A model generated the notes under the pieces. That model saw only the letters and a program-made list of their open reading frames with translations, searched no databases and was not told where the DNA came from. Position numbers and translations under genes: made by a program. A stretch of DNA of 64,000 bases from CAWFXC01 sp963819735 (lineage in GTDB: Bacteria; Actinomycetota; Acidimicrobiia; IMCC26256; DASPTH01): NCBI GenBank assembly GCA_963819735.1, contig CAWFXC010000002.1, positions 124,001 through 188,000 of the forward strand. The letters are read 5' to 3'. Below are positions 7,989 through 16,291 of this stretch, piece by piece. Position 1 is the stretch's first letter. Every line of letters begins with the position of its first letter.

Positions 7989-8975
7989 ATGGACTATCGA
8001 TTTCTCGGTCGTAGTGGCCTGCGGGTCAGCCCCATCTGCCTCGGCACCATGAACTTCGGGATGGTGAAGGCATCCGGGGGCGTGCAGACGGAGGAGGACG
8101 ACGCGCACCTGATCATGGATCGGGCGCTCGACCTCGGCATCAACTTCTTCGACACCGCCAACGTCTACGGCAATCGGCGCGGCAGCACCGAGGAGATCAT
8201 CGGGCGCTGGTTCGCCAAGAACGACTCGCGTCGCGACCGCGTCGTGCTCGCGACGAAGGTCTACAACGGCGCGAGCTCGTGGCCGAACGACACCAAGCTC
8301 TCGGCACTGCACATTCGTCGCGCGTGCGAGGCGAGCCTCCGCCGTCTCCAAACTGATCACATCGACCTCTACCAGATGCACCACGTCGATCTCGACACGC
8401 CGTGGGACGAGATCTGGCAGGCGATGGACCTGCTCGTCCAACAGGGCAAGGTCATCTACGTGGGCAGCAGCAACTTCGCGGCGTGGCACGTGGCAAAGGC
8501 CAACGAGCACGCGGCGCGGCGCAACTCATTCGGGCTCGTCTCGGAGCAGAGTCTGTACAACCTGGTGGCGCGCACGGTCGAGCTCGAGGTGCTGCCCGCG
8601 TGCCTCGACTACGGCGTGGGAGTGATCCCGTGGAGCCCGCTGGGCGGCGGGATACTCGGCGGCGCGCTGCAACGCCAGCAGGAGGGCCGGCGGGCCAATG
8701 AGTTCATGCAGACCCGCATCGACCAGTTGCGCCCGCAGCTCGAACGTTGGGAGCAGCTCTGCGCCGACTTGGGCGCGGCGCCGGCCGACGTGGCGGTGGC
8801 GTGGCTGCTGACCAACCCCGCGGTGACCGCGCCGATCGTCGGGCCCCGCACGCTGGCGCAGCTCGACGGCGCCATGGGCGCGCTCGACGTGGTCTTGACC
8901 GACGAACTGCTCGCCGAGCTCGACCGGATCTTCCCCGGCCCCGGCGGCCCGGCACCGCAGGCGTACGCCTGGTAG
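7989..8975 (+). CDS. Aldo/keto reductase
   Basis: A 328-residue (beta/alpha)8 NADPH oxidoreductase. The catalytic tetrad is Asp55 and Tyr60 in FFDTANVYGNRRGSTEE, Lys90 in VLATKVYNG and His131 in LYQMHHVD. The cofactor-binding end carries IVGPRTLAQLDG. Opening residues YRFLGRSGLRVSPICLGT are typical of the YajO/AKR11-13 group. It reduces an unknown carbonyl substrate. The gene appears to be monocistronic, divergent from the hypothetical gene with 183 bp between them. Confidence 0.9.
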   Translation: MDYRFLGRSGLRVSPICLGTMNFGMVKASGGVQTEEDDAHLIMDRALDLGINFFDTANVYGNRRGSTEEIIGRWFAKNDSRRDRVVLATKVYNGASSWPNDTKLSALHIRRACEASLRRLQTDHIDLYQMHHVDLDTPWDEIWQAMDLLVQQGKVIYVGSSNFAAWHVAKANEHAARRNSFGLVSEQSLYNLVARTVELEVLPACLDYGVGVIPWSPLGGGILGGALQRQQEGRRANEFMQTRIDQLRPQLERWEQLCADLGAAPADVAVAWLLTNPAVTAPIVGPRTLAQLDGAMGALDVVLTDELLAELDRIFPGPGGPAPQAYAW

Positions 8976-9070
8976 GCGCGCTACCTTGCAGTCGAACGCG
9001 TGTTCGTGTAGGGTTGCGGTGAGCTTCCTCGACTTCCCCGGTCCGGTTGGTCTTTGCCGCGAGGAACGCG

Positions 9071-10279
9071 ATGTTCGAACAGCTCACGGTTGCGATGCAG
9101 CACCTGCGGCAGGTGGTCGCGGGCTTCGAGCCTGAACTGGTCGACGGTGCGCGCGCCCGTGAGCTGGTCGAGGCGTTCGGCGAGGTCGAGCGGCTGGGTG
9201 CGGCGGGGAAGGCGTTGGCGGCGCGGCAGGTGGTGGCCACCGGCTCGTGGAAGCACGACGGGGCACATCGCGACGTGGCCGATTGGTTGGCGTCGACGAC
9301 GGGCGCGACGGTCGGTTCGGCGCGTTCCACGTTGGAGACCGCGGCGCGACTCGAGTCGCTGCCCGCGGTCGACGCCGCGTTCCGCGCCGGTTCGCTGTCT
9401 GGGACTCAGGCCGCGGTCATTGCCGATGCTGCATCCGTTGATCCTCACGCCGAGTCGGCCTTGCTCGAGCGTGCGCGGCACGACGGCATCCGCGGACTAC
9501 GCACCGAAGGTGCGCGCATCAAGGCCGCCGCGTGCGTCGACGAGATGGCGCGCTACGAACGAGTGCGGGCCTCTCGGTCGATACGACATTGGACCGATCC
9601 CGACGGCGCCGGCCGCATCGACATCCGCGGCCCCGTCGACCAGACCGCTCGCGTGCTCGCCGCGCTCGTACCGTACGAGAAAGACCTGTTCGACGCGGCG
9701 CGCAAGGCCGGGCGCGAGGAACGATCCGACGCCCTCGCGTTCGATGCCCTCATCGCCCTCGCCGATGCGTCCCGCATCGGCGCCGACGACGAAGCGACCA
9801 AACCGGCCACCTCACGGCCCGCCACCACGGCCGTGATCCGCATCCACCACGCTTCGCTGATCCGTGGGCACACCGAACCCGGCGAGGTCTGCGAGATCGT
9901 GGGCTCCGGACCGATCCCGGTCGCGGTCGCGTCGAGGTTGCTCGACGACGCGTTCATCAAAGCCGTGCTGGTCGACGGCACCGACGTGCTCGCGGTGTCG
10001 CACCTCGGGCGCACGATTCCCGCACGCTTGCGCACCGCGATCGAGGAGCTCTATCCCGAATGCGTGCTCGAGGGCTGCCACATGACCGAGAACCTCGAGA
10101 TCGACCACAACGTCCCCATCGAAGAAGGCGGTCGCACCGAGCTCTCCAACCTCGGCCGGCTCTGCTGCCATCACCACCACTACAAACACAAACACGGCCT
10201 GCGCCTCGCCGGCGAACGCACCAACCAACACTTCGTCAAACCCGGCCCACCCGGGCCAACCAACAGCGACGACCCATAG
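9071..10279 (+). CDS. DUF222 and HNH-domain protein (13E12 repeat family)
   Basis: A 402-residue protein with an N-terminal alpha-helical DUF222 domain (to about residue 250) and a C-terminal HNH motif: C-x4-C (CVLEGC), then LEIDHNVPIEEGGRTELSNL, then CCHHHHYKHKHG. This architecture is the REP13E12-type family found in multiple copies in actinobacterial genomes; the HNH is predicted to be a metal-dependent nuclease, with unproven biology. A gagg ribosome site six bases before ATG 9071 decides the start; TTG 9047 would add eight residues. Confidence 0.82.
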   Translation: MFEQLTVAMQHLRQVVAGFEPELVDGARARELVEAFGEVERLGAAGKALAARQVVATGSWKHDGAHRDVADWLASTTGATVGSARSTLETAARLESLPAVDAAFRAGSLSGTQAAVIADAASVDPHAESALLERARHDGIRGLRTEGARIKAAACVDEMARYERVRASRSIRHWTDPDGAGRIDIRGPVDQTARVLAALVPYEKDLFDAARKAGREERSDALAFDALIALADASRIGADDEATKPATSRPATTAVIRIHHASLIRGHTEPGEVCEIVGSGPIPVAVASRLLDDAFIKAVLVDGTDVLAVSHLGRTIPARLRTAIEELYPECVLEGCHMTENLEIDHNVPIEEGGRTELSNLGRLCCHHHHYKHKHGLRLAGERTNQHFVKPGPPGPTNSDDP

Positions 10280-10417
10280 CGCGATCGCTCGAACGGGACC
10301 GCTCGATCGTTGGCGGTGGCGAGTCGGTCACGCGGCCGCGACGAGGCGATTCATCCGAACGCGAACGCGAGCGAGGCCGAAATCGAGGCCGAGGCCGAGG
10401 CCGAAATCGAGCTGGCG
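10280..10417. other. Convergent intergenic region with a short GAGGCC-type repeat
   Basis: 138 bp between the HNH and ankyrin genes. At 10373-10411 the sequence gaggccgaaatc is followed by more gaggcc copies and a second ggccgaaatcgag, which makes an imperfect 6-bp tandem repeat. No clear terminator hairpin was found. Confidence 0.5.
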
Positions 10418-11482
10418 TCAGCCGCCGCCGAGCGCGGCGACGACGTCGGCATGGCCACGTGCACGCGCCAACGCGACCGGCGTTTGGCCCTGCGCAACAG
10501 GATCGGGACTCGCGTTGCGGGCGAGGAGCAGACGAACCAACTCGATGTGCCCCATTTCCGCGGCGCGGTGCAGGCTCGTGAAGCCGCGGGCGTCGGCGGC
10601 GTCGGGGTCGCTGCCGTGGTCGAGGAGCCAGGTTGCAGAGTCGAGATAGTCGGCCTGCACCGCGTTCATCAGCGCGGTGGCACCCTGGGCACTTCGCGTG
10701 TCGACCGCGAGGCCGCGCTCCACCAGCCACTGGAGCATGTCGGTGCCCGGGAGTCCTACGGCCCAGTGGAGTGCACTCAGGCCGTCGCCGGCCAGGAGGG
10801 CACTCGGCACTCCCCGGTCGAGTTGCTCGACCGCACCCGCGTAGTCGTTGCGCGCCACGGCGATGTGCAAGAGCGAGTGTGAACGGAGCGGTCGCTCCGG
10901 AGGCTCCAGGATCAGCGGCTCGAAGGTCGCGTACCAGGCGAGGTTGCCGAACATGCTGAAGCACCAGAGCCCGGCGTCGTCGAGATTCTCGCCGGGTGCG
11001 GTGTCCAACGGCGCCGGATGCACCACCTCGAGAACGTGGCTGCGCACGATGAAGTCGATGATGGCGGCCGTGAGCTCCGGAGACTCGTCCGGCCCGGTGA
11101 AGGTACCTTCTGCTTCCTCGATCTCGACCTGACCGTCGCCGGCGCGGACCGACGCTGCCACCTCCAACTCGCGGCTCCAACTCCGGACGAAGAGGATTCG
11201 CCCGCAATGCAGGAACACGGCCCACTTGTGCTCCATCTGATCGGGTGAGAACAACACCCCGTCGGCCAGGTATTGGTCGGTGCGGTAGCTCAGCTGCACC
11301 GGCACCGTGCGCGCGGACGGGGGCTGTGCGCCGGCGAAGCTCAGCCCGTCGTCGCCGCGCCACGAGATCGCATTCGCCGCGGCCTGGGGATCGGTCGTCG
11401 TCGACATCATCTTCAAAGTCACCGGCCGCACGTCGAGCACGGGTACCGGCCACGGGTTCTCCGCACTGTCGACCCAGTGCAC
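10418..11482 (-). CDS. Ankyrin-repeat protein with a conserved N-terminal domain
   Basis: A protein of about 354 residues. The C-terminal 150 residues form about five ankyrin repeats (SLLHIAVARNDYAGAVEQLL-like, then LSALHWAVGLPGTDMLQWLV, GATALMNAVQADYLDSATWL, FTSLHRAAEMGHIELVRLLL). These usually bind proteins. The first 190 residues contain NPWPVPVLDVRPVTLKM and HKWAVFLHCGRILFVRSWSR, a separate compact domain that I cannot name. I chose GTG 11482 because the coding signal starts there; ATG 11410 is a shorter option. No partner gene is obvious nearby. Confidence 0.68.
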   Translation of the reverse strand: MHWVDSAENPWPVPVLDVRPVTLKMMSTTTDPQAAANAISWRGDDGLSFAGAQPPSARTVPVQLSYRTDQYLADGVLFSPDQMEHKWAVFLHCGRILFVRSWSRELEVAASVRAGDGQVEIEEAEGTFTGPDESPELTAAIIDFIVRSHVLEVVHPAPLDTAPGENLDDAGLWCFSMFGNLAWYATFEPLILEPPERPLRSHSLLHIAVARNDYAGAVEQLDRGVPSALLAGDGLSALHWAVGLPGTDMLQWLVERGLAVDTRSAQGATALMNAVQADYLDSATWLLDHGSDPDAADARGFTSLHRAAEMGHIELVRLLLARNASPDPVAQGQTPVALARARGHADVVAALGGG

Positions 11483-11640
11483 TCCGAACCGGTTCCGGCT
11501 CGTGTCCTCACCTGCGCGCGCACTCTGACGCGCGGTGGCGTCGCCGTTCCCTTTTCCGCGCCGTTTCTCGCCTCCCCCAGCAGTTCGGTGCGCGGGTTCC
11601 TGCTCGCGTCGCCTTCGGAACACGTCCGCCTCGCCCTCCC

Positions 11641-11668
11641 GCCCGGCCGGCCGGCTGGCCGGCCGGGC
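11641..11668 (-). terminator. Strong hairpin downstream of the thermonuclease gene
   Basis: Perfect 12-bp arms gcccggccggcc (11641-11652) and ggccggccgggc (11657-11668) with a 4-nt loop ggct. It begins 14 bp beyond the leftward stop at 11682. It lacks a T-tract on the leftward side, so it may act as a GC-rich terminator or as an mRNA stabilising hairpin. Confidence 0.55.
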
Positions 11669-11681
11669 TAACCATGATCGC

Positions 11682-12182
11682 TCACTCGCCGTCGGCACAG
11701 GCGCCCCACAGACCGACGCCGCGCGCCTTGGCGTCGAGCTCTTCGTCGAGCATGTCGCGCGCATGGGCATGGTTGGGTTCGATGACGAGGAGTCGCGCGT
11801 AGCCCTTGCGCAGCAGCTCTTCCTCGAAGTTGGTGCCGTGCAGGTACACGTAGGCGAGGCGACGGCCGTAGATGTCGTGGGTGACGACGTCGTCTTCGAG
11901 CTTCACGAGCTGCCCGAAGAGGCGCGCGGTGGAGTACGCCGACGCTTCGGGGCCGTAGCACTGCACCGGCTTCGTGGGGTGATGGGTCTCGGGGGTGTCG
12001 ACGCCCAAGAGCCGGATCGTGTCGCGGTAGGACCCGCGCTCGACGACGATCGTGTCGCCGTCGACCACTTGCACGACGCGGTATTCCTGATCGGCCGTGC
12101 GTCGCTGATCGCCCAACCACCACCCCAGAACCGAGGCGGCGATCAGCACGGTGATCACGACCACGGCCCGGGAGCGGGCCAT
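11682..12182 (-). CDS. Membrane-anchored or secreted thermonuclease (SNase family)
   Basis: A 166-residue protein. The N-terminal hydrophobic segment (VVVITVLIAASVLGWWLG) is a signal anchor. The SNase fold follows, with VVDGDTIVV (Asp41), IRLLGVDTPE (Arg57, Asp62, Thr63, Glu65) and GRRLAYVYL (Arg107), which match the Ca2+ ligands and catalytic Arg/Glu/Arg of staphylococcal nuclease. It should cleave DNA/RNA outside the cytoplasm. ATG 12182 gives the natural signal anchor. The divergent neighbour starts 91 bp away. Confidence 0.88.
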   Translation of the reverse strand: MARSRAVVVITVLIAASVLGWWLGDQRRTADQEYRVVQVVDGDTIVVERGSYRDTIRLLGVDTPETHHPTKPVQCYGPEASAYSTARLFGQLVKLEDDVVTHDIYGRRLAYVYLHGTNFEEELLRKGYARLLVIEPNHAHARDMLDEELDAKARGVGLWGACADGE

Positions 12183-12273
12183 GCGGGCACTGTAGGCGTG
12201 GGGTGTGACGGTAAAGCAGGGTGAGTGCGGGGTCATCGGCCGCGGCGGGGCACGCCGATAGGGTGGCCGGGCC

Positions 12274-12828
12274 ATGTCCCGTCGTTTCCGGTGGATCCTG
12301 CTCGCCCTGGTGGTGGTGGTGCTGGTGGGTGGGACGGCAGCGCTGGTGCTGACCCAGCAGCCGAAGCTCGACGACGCCGAGACCGCGGTCGACGTGCACT
12401 GGAAGCCGCTGCGAGCACCCGACGCGCTGGTACTGCGGTACCAGAAGTTGCAGGGTGCGCTGAGCGCGTTCGACGCCGCCGGCGGATCCGATCGTGAGGT
12501 GTCGAAGACCCTGCACGCCGCGCTCGTCGGGTGGAACGCGGCGTTGAAGGCCGGCGGCGCGGGAACGCAGGCCCAACGCGCCAATGCGGTCGAGGCGCAG
12601 GCCACCCGCCTCCGGGCCAACGTGCTCGGGTCGCAGCGGCTGAGCGAGGACAAGGCCGTCATGGACTCGTTGACCGCCTTCGCCGCCGCCCGTCCCCCGC
12701 AGGCGATGGTCGCCGCCTACAACACCGCGGTCGACAAGTACGAGTCCGAACGCACCGGCACCCTCCAGCGTCCGGTGGCGCGCATACTCGGCTACGGCGC
12801 GCGTCCGGCGTTCGAGCTCGGCTTCTGA
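12274..12828 (+). CDS. LemA-like membrane-anchored protein
   Basis: A 184-residue protein with one N-terminal TM helix (ILLALVVVVLVGGTAALVL) and a helical remainder. The end, AAYNTAVDKYESERTGTLQR then ARILGYGARPAFELGF, resembles the LemA C terminus ('YN.a...y......ia...g...p.Fe'). The middle RYQKLQGALSAFD also resembles LemA. LemA proteins are helical and periplasmic or extracytoplasmic, with unknown molecular role. The resemblance is by eye and should be taken as tentative. Confidence 0.5.
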   Translation: MSRRFRWILLALVVVVLVGGTAALVLTQQPKLDDAETAVDVHWKPLRAPDALVLRYQKLQGALSAFDAAGGSDREVSKTLHAALVGWNAALKAGGAGTQAQRANAVEAQATRLRANVLGSQRLSEDKAVMDSLTAFAAARPPQAMVAAYNTAVDKYESERTGTLQRPVARILGYGARPAFELGF

Positions 12829-12888
12829 GCAGGCTGGCCCGGGAGGGGCGTCCACGCCCGCAGCGGCGGTCGTCGGTATCGTGACCGA

Positions 12889-14094
12889 GTGCAGCAGATG
12901 GTCTACGTCTCCCGCCTGTTGCGCCTCCCCCTGCTCGACGCGGCCGAAACGCCGATCGGCCGGCTGGTCGACGTCGTGCTCAGTCCCCCGTCGCTGGCCT
13001 CACCCCCGCGCGTGATCGGCTTCGTCGTCGGTGTCGAGCGACGCCGGATCTTCGTGAACGCGGCCCGCGTGGAACGGCTCGACTCGTCGGGCGTCACCAT
13101 GCGCAGTGGCGCCATCGACATCCGCCACTTCCACCAGCGCGAGGGCGAGCTCCTCGCCCACCGGGACCTGCTCGATCATCGCTTCGGGCACGAGATCGTG
13201 AACGACGTCGGCCTCGAACCGGCCCAGACCCGCGGCGGTTGGGTCGTGGCCACCGTGTCGTTGCGGCCGCCGGGCCCGATCCGCCGGCGTTCACGCGCCC
13301 GCATCGTGCCGTGGGCCCAGGTCGTCGCCCTCTTCGACACCGGCGAGATGGGCGCGGAGATGGCGAGCCTGCGCGAGCTGCACCCGTCCGACCTCGCCGA
13401 CCGCCTGCGGGAACTGCCGCTCGCGCACCGGCGGCGGGTGGCGGCGGCGTTGGAAGACGAGCAGTTCGCCGACGTGCTCGAAGAGCTCTCGGAAGACGAG
13501 CAGCTCAGGCTGGTCGAGGGACTCGACACCGAGCGCGTCGCCGACCTGCTCGAGGAGATGGCGCCCGACGACGCCGCCGACCTGCTCGGTGAGATGCCCG
13601 GCACCATGCGTCAACGCCTGCTCGATGCGATGGAGCCCGACGAAGCCGAGCCGGTGCGCCGTCTCCTCCTCTACGACAGCGACACCGCCGGTGGGCTCAT
13701 GACCCCCGAGCCCATCATCGTCAGCCCCGAGACCAATGTGGCCGAGGCACTGGCCCGGCTGCGCAATCCCGACGTGCCCGCCGCCATCGCATCGATCGTG
13801 TTCGTGGCCGAGCCCCCGAGCGAGACCCCGACCGGGCCCTACCTCGGCGCGGTGGGATTCCAGCGCCTGCTGCGCGAGCCGCCCGGCATGTTGGTCGAGC
13901 GTTGCGTCGAACGCGACGTGGAACCGGTGTCGCCCGAGCTCCCCGCGACGCGCGTCGCCGAGCGACTGGCCGCGTACAACCTCGTCGCGCTCCCGGTGTG
14001 CGACGCCGCGGGACGGCTCGTCGGTGCGGTCACCGTCGACGACGTCCTCGACCGCGCGCTGCCGGAGGGTTGGCGCGAGGTGCCGCGGACATGA
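12889..14094 (+). CDS. Soluble MgtE N-terminal/CBS domain protein with a PRC-barrel-like start
   Basis: A 401-residue protein without membrane segments. Residues 1-130 look like a PRC-barrel-type domain (DAAETPIGRLVDVVL, VIGFVVGVERRRIFV). The middle is the acidic MgtE_N superhelix (LHPSDLADRLRELP, FADVLEELSEDEQLRLVEGL, MAPDDAADLLGEMP), followed by two CBS motifs from DTAGGLMTPEPIIVSPETNV to LVGAVTVDDVLDRALP. In true MgtE the N and CBS domains sense Mg2+ and gate a membrane pore that is absent here. A DUF1003 membrane gene follows directly, a pairing also seen in other Actinobacteria. GTG 12889 or ATG 12898 is the start. Confidence 0.83.
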   Translation: MQQMVYVSRLLRLPLLDAAETPIGRLVDVVLSPPSLASPPRVIGFVVGVERRRIFVNAARVERLDSSGVTMRSGAIDIRHFHQREGELLAHRDLLDHRFGHEIVNDVGLEPAQTRGGWVVATVSLRPPGPIRRRSRARIVPWAQVVALFDTGEMGAEMASLRELHPSDLADRLRELPLAHRRRVAAALEDEQFADVLEELSEDEQLRLVEGLDTERVADLLEEMAPDDAADLLGEMPGTMRQRLLDAMEPDEAEPVRRLLLYDSDTAGGLMTPEPIIVSPETNVAEALARLRNPDVPAAIASIVFVAEPPSETPTGPYLGAVGFQRLLREPPGMLVERCVERDVEPVSPELPATRVAERLAAYNLVALPVCDAAGRLVGAVTVDDVLDRALPEGWREVPRT

Positions 14095-14128
14095 GCGCGG
14101 ACATGAGCTCGCGCAGGCGGGGGTCGAC

Positions 14129-14647
14129 GTGGTGAGGCGGCGCGAAGACCTCGCCGCACCGCGGCGCGGCGTCGCGTTCGGGGTGCACTACGACCCCGAC
14201 GCGTTCGGGAACTTCTCGGAAGCCATCGCCCGCTTCCTCGGCACCGCGCGCTTCCTCGTCGCGCAGACGGTCATCGTCGCGATCTGGATCGCCATCAACG
14301 TCATCGCGGTCGGCCTGCGGTGGGACCCGTACCCGTTCATCCTCCTCAACCTCGCGTTCTCCACCCAGGCCGCGTACGCAGCCCCACTGATCCTGCTCGC
14401 GCAGAACCGTCAGGCCGAGCGGGACCGCCAGGAGACCGACCGCGACCGCCAGGTCGTCGCCCGCACCCAGGCCGACGCCGAGTACCTCGCCCGCGAGGTG
14501 GCCTCGATCCGTCTCGCCCTCTCCGACGTCGTCACCATCGACGACCTCGGTGGCGCGGTCGTGACCCTCGCCGATGCCGTCGCCCGGCTCGAGTCGCGCC
14601 TTCCCCCGGCGCCCAGCCCCGAACCCGAGCCCGCGCCCGTCGAGTAG
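14129..14647 (+). CDS. DUF1003 membrane protein
   Basis: A protein of about 172 residues. Two adjacent helices (FLVAQTVIVAIWIAINVIAV and LNLAFSTQAAYAAPLILLAQ) and the following RQAERDRQETDRDRQ coiled segment match DUF1003. The start is GTG 14129 or 14132, with an aggcggggg ribosome site just upstream. An ATG at 14091 overlaps the previous stop (ATGA) but is in another frame and closes after 14 codons. The pairing with the MgtE-N/CBS protein suggests a joint role, perhaps in divalent-cation handling (inference). Confidence 0.78.
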   Translation: MVRRREDLAAPRRGVAFGVHYDPDAFGNFSEAIARFLGTARFLVAQTVIVAIWIAINVIAVGLRWDPYPFILLNLAFSTQAAYAAPLILLAQNRQAERDRQETDRDRQVVARTQADAEYLAREVASIRLALSDVVTIDDLGGAVVTLADAVARLESRLPPAPSPEPEPAPVE

Positions 14648-14671
14648 CGCGCCTCCCCCTTTTCCTCACCC

Positions 14672-14718
14672 AACCTGCGTCGCTGGTGTTGGTACAGGCC
14701 ACGCCAACGACGCAGGTT
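14672..14718. terminator. Inverted repeat between convergent genes (AACCTGCGTCG arms)
   Basis: Perfect 11-bp arms aacctgcgtcg (14672-14682) and cgacgcaggtt (14708-14718), with an inner ggtgt/acgcc helix (one G-U). It lies between the DUF1003 and gltD stops and could terminate transcription from both sides. The same arm sequence recurs at 43090-43136. Confidence 0.65.
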
Positions 14719-14723
14719 CGGGG

Positions 14724-14772
14724 GGTGGAGGCAGGCGGGCAGGGGGCAGGCAGGCAGGTGGAGGCAGGCGGG
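14724..14772. repeat. 16-bp direct repeat in a GGCA-rich stretch
   Basis: The sequence ggtggaggcaggcggg occurs at 14724-14739 and again at 14757-14772, separated by further ggca/gcag units. It is non-coding and lies between two inverted repeats at the convergent junction. Confidence 0.75.
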
Positions 14773-14778
14773 TGCACA

Positions 14779-14817
14779 TCCGACCCGGGGCGACGCCGTT
14801 GTCGCACTCGGGTCGGA
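14779..14817. terminator. Second inverted repeat in the DUF1003-gltD junction
   Basis: Perfect 9-bp arms tccgacccg (14779-14787) and cgggtcgga (14809-14817) with a 21-nt loop, starting 15 bp beyond the leftward gltD stop. It probably terminates gltBD transcription. Confidence 0.55.
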
Positions 14818-14831
14818 CATCTCGGGCGCGG

Positions 14832-16283
14832 CTACAGCAGGGGCCGCGCGGTGGGGGCGATGGGCGCAGGGAGCAGTGTCTCGCCCATCAACCACGTGTC
14901 GACGCCGGCCGCGCACGACCGGCCCTCGGCGATCGCCCACACGATGAGGCTCTGACCGCGGCCCATGTCGCCGCACGCGAACACCCCGGGCCGGTTGGTC
15001 ATGAACGCGTTGTCGCGCGCCACGTTGCCGCGGGGATCGAGCTCGAGGTCGAGCTGCTCGAGCAGACCCTCGCGCTCCGGGCCGACGAACCCCATGGCCA
15101 ACAGCACCAGCTCGCACGGCAGCTCGAAGTCGGTGCCCTCGATCTTCTCGAACCGGCCGTCGACCATCTCGACCTCGTGCGCCCGCAGCGCGCGCACGTT
15201 GCCGTCGTCGTCGGCGAGGAAGCATTCGGTGTTGACGCTGTAGACGCGGTCGCCACCCTCCTCGTGGGCCGACGAGACCCGGAAGATGTTCGACCACGTG
15301 GGCCACGGGTTGGTCGGCGCGCGCGACTCGGGGGGCCGGGGCAGGATCTCGAACTGGTGGACCGACGCCGCGCCCTGGCGGTGCGACGTACCCAGGCAGT
15401 CGGCCCCGGTGTCGCCGCCACCAATGATGACGACGTGCTTCCCCGCCGCGCTGACCGGGGGCTCTTCGAGGTCGCCCTCTTGCACGCGGTTGCCGAACGG
15501 GAGGAACTCCATCGCCTGCAGGATCCCGGCGTACTCGCGACCGGGGATCGGGAGATCGCGCCACGCGGTGGCGCCGCCGGCGAGCACGATCGCGTCGAAC
15601 TCGCCCCGCAGGTCGGCGACGGAGACGTCGACCCCGACGTTCACGTTCACGCGGAACTCGGTGCCCTCGGCGCGCATCTGCGCGAGGCGGCGGTCGAGGA
15701 ACTGCTTCTCCATCTTGAACTCGGGAATGCCGTAGCGCAGCAGACCACCGATGCGGTCGGCGCGTTCGAACACCACGACCCCGTGTCCGGCGCGGGTGAG
15801 TTGCTGGGCGGCGGCGAGCCCCGAAGGCCCGGAGCCCACGACCGCGACGCCCCGGCCGGTGCTCACCGACGGCACCACCGGTGTGATCCAGCCCTCGGAC
15901 CACGCGCGCTCGACGATCTCGACCTCGACCTGCTTGATGGTGACCGGGTCCTGGTTGATGCCGAGCACGCACGACGCCTCGCACGGCGCGGGGCACAACC
16001 GGCCGGTGAACTCCGGGAAGTTGTTGGTGGCGTGCAGGCGCTCGATGGCCTCGCGCCAGTGGTCGCGGTAGACGAGGTCGTTCCAATCCGGGATCAGGTT
16101 GCCGAGCGGGCACCCGTTGTTGCAGAACGGGATCCCGCAGTCCATGCAGCGACCGGCCTGGGTCTTCAGCGCGTCGACCGGGAACGGCTCGTAAACCTCG
16201 CGCCAGTCGCGGAGGCGCACCGGCACCGGGCGCCGGGTGGGCGTCTCGCGCTGCCACTTCAGGAAGCCGGTCGTCTCACCCAC
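14832..16283 (-). CDS. gltD: Glutamate synthase (NADPH) small subunit
   Basis: A 483-residue FAD/Fe-S protein that passes electrons from NADPH to GltB for glutamate formation from glutamine and 2-oxoglutarate. Two N-terminal cysteine clusters are visible (GRCMDCGIPFCNNGCPLG and CPAPCEASC) for [4Fe-4S] centres. The FAD motif is VVGSGPSGLAAAQQL and the NADPH motif is VIIGGGDTGADC; the C-terminal part includes GVFACGDMGRGQS. GTG 16283 is chosen; it lies 8 bp after the gltB stop, so the two genes are an operon with gltB first. Confidence 0.94.
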   Translation of the reverse strand: MGETTGFLKWQRETPTRRPVPVRLRDWREVYEPFPVDALKTQAGRCMDCGIPFCNNGCPLGNLIPDWNDLVYRDHWREAIERLHATNNFPEFTGRLCPAPCEASCVLGINQDPVTIKQVEVEIVERAWSEGWITPVVPSVSTGRGVAVVGSGPSGLAAAQQLTRAGHGVVVFERADRIGGLLRYGIPEFKMEKQFLDRRLAQMRAEGTEFRVNVNVGVDVSVADLRGEFDAIVLAGGATAWRDLPIPGREYAGILQAMEFLPFGNRVQEGDLEEPPVSAAGKHVVIIGGGDTGADCLGTSHRQGAASVHQFEILPRPPESRAPTNPWPTWSNIFRVSSAHEEGGDRVYSVNTECFLADDDGNVRALRAHEVEMVDGRFEKIEGTDFELPCELVLLAMGFVGPEREGLLEQLDLELDPRGNVARDNAFMTNRPGVFACGDMGRGQSLIVWAIAEGRSCAAGVDTWLMGETLLPAPIAPTARPLL

Positions 16284-16291
16284 CGCTGGTC

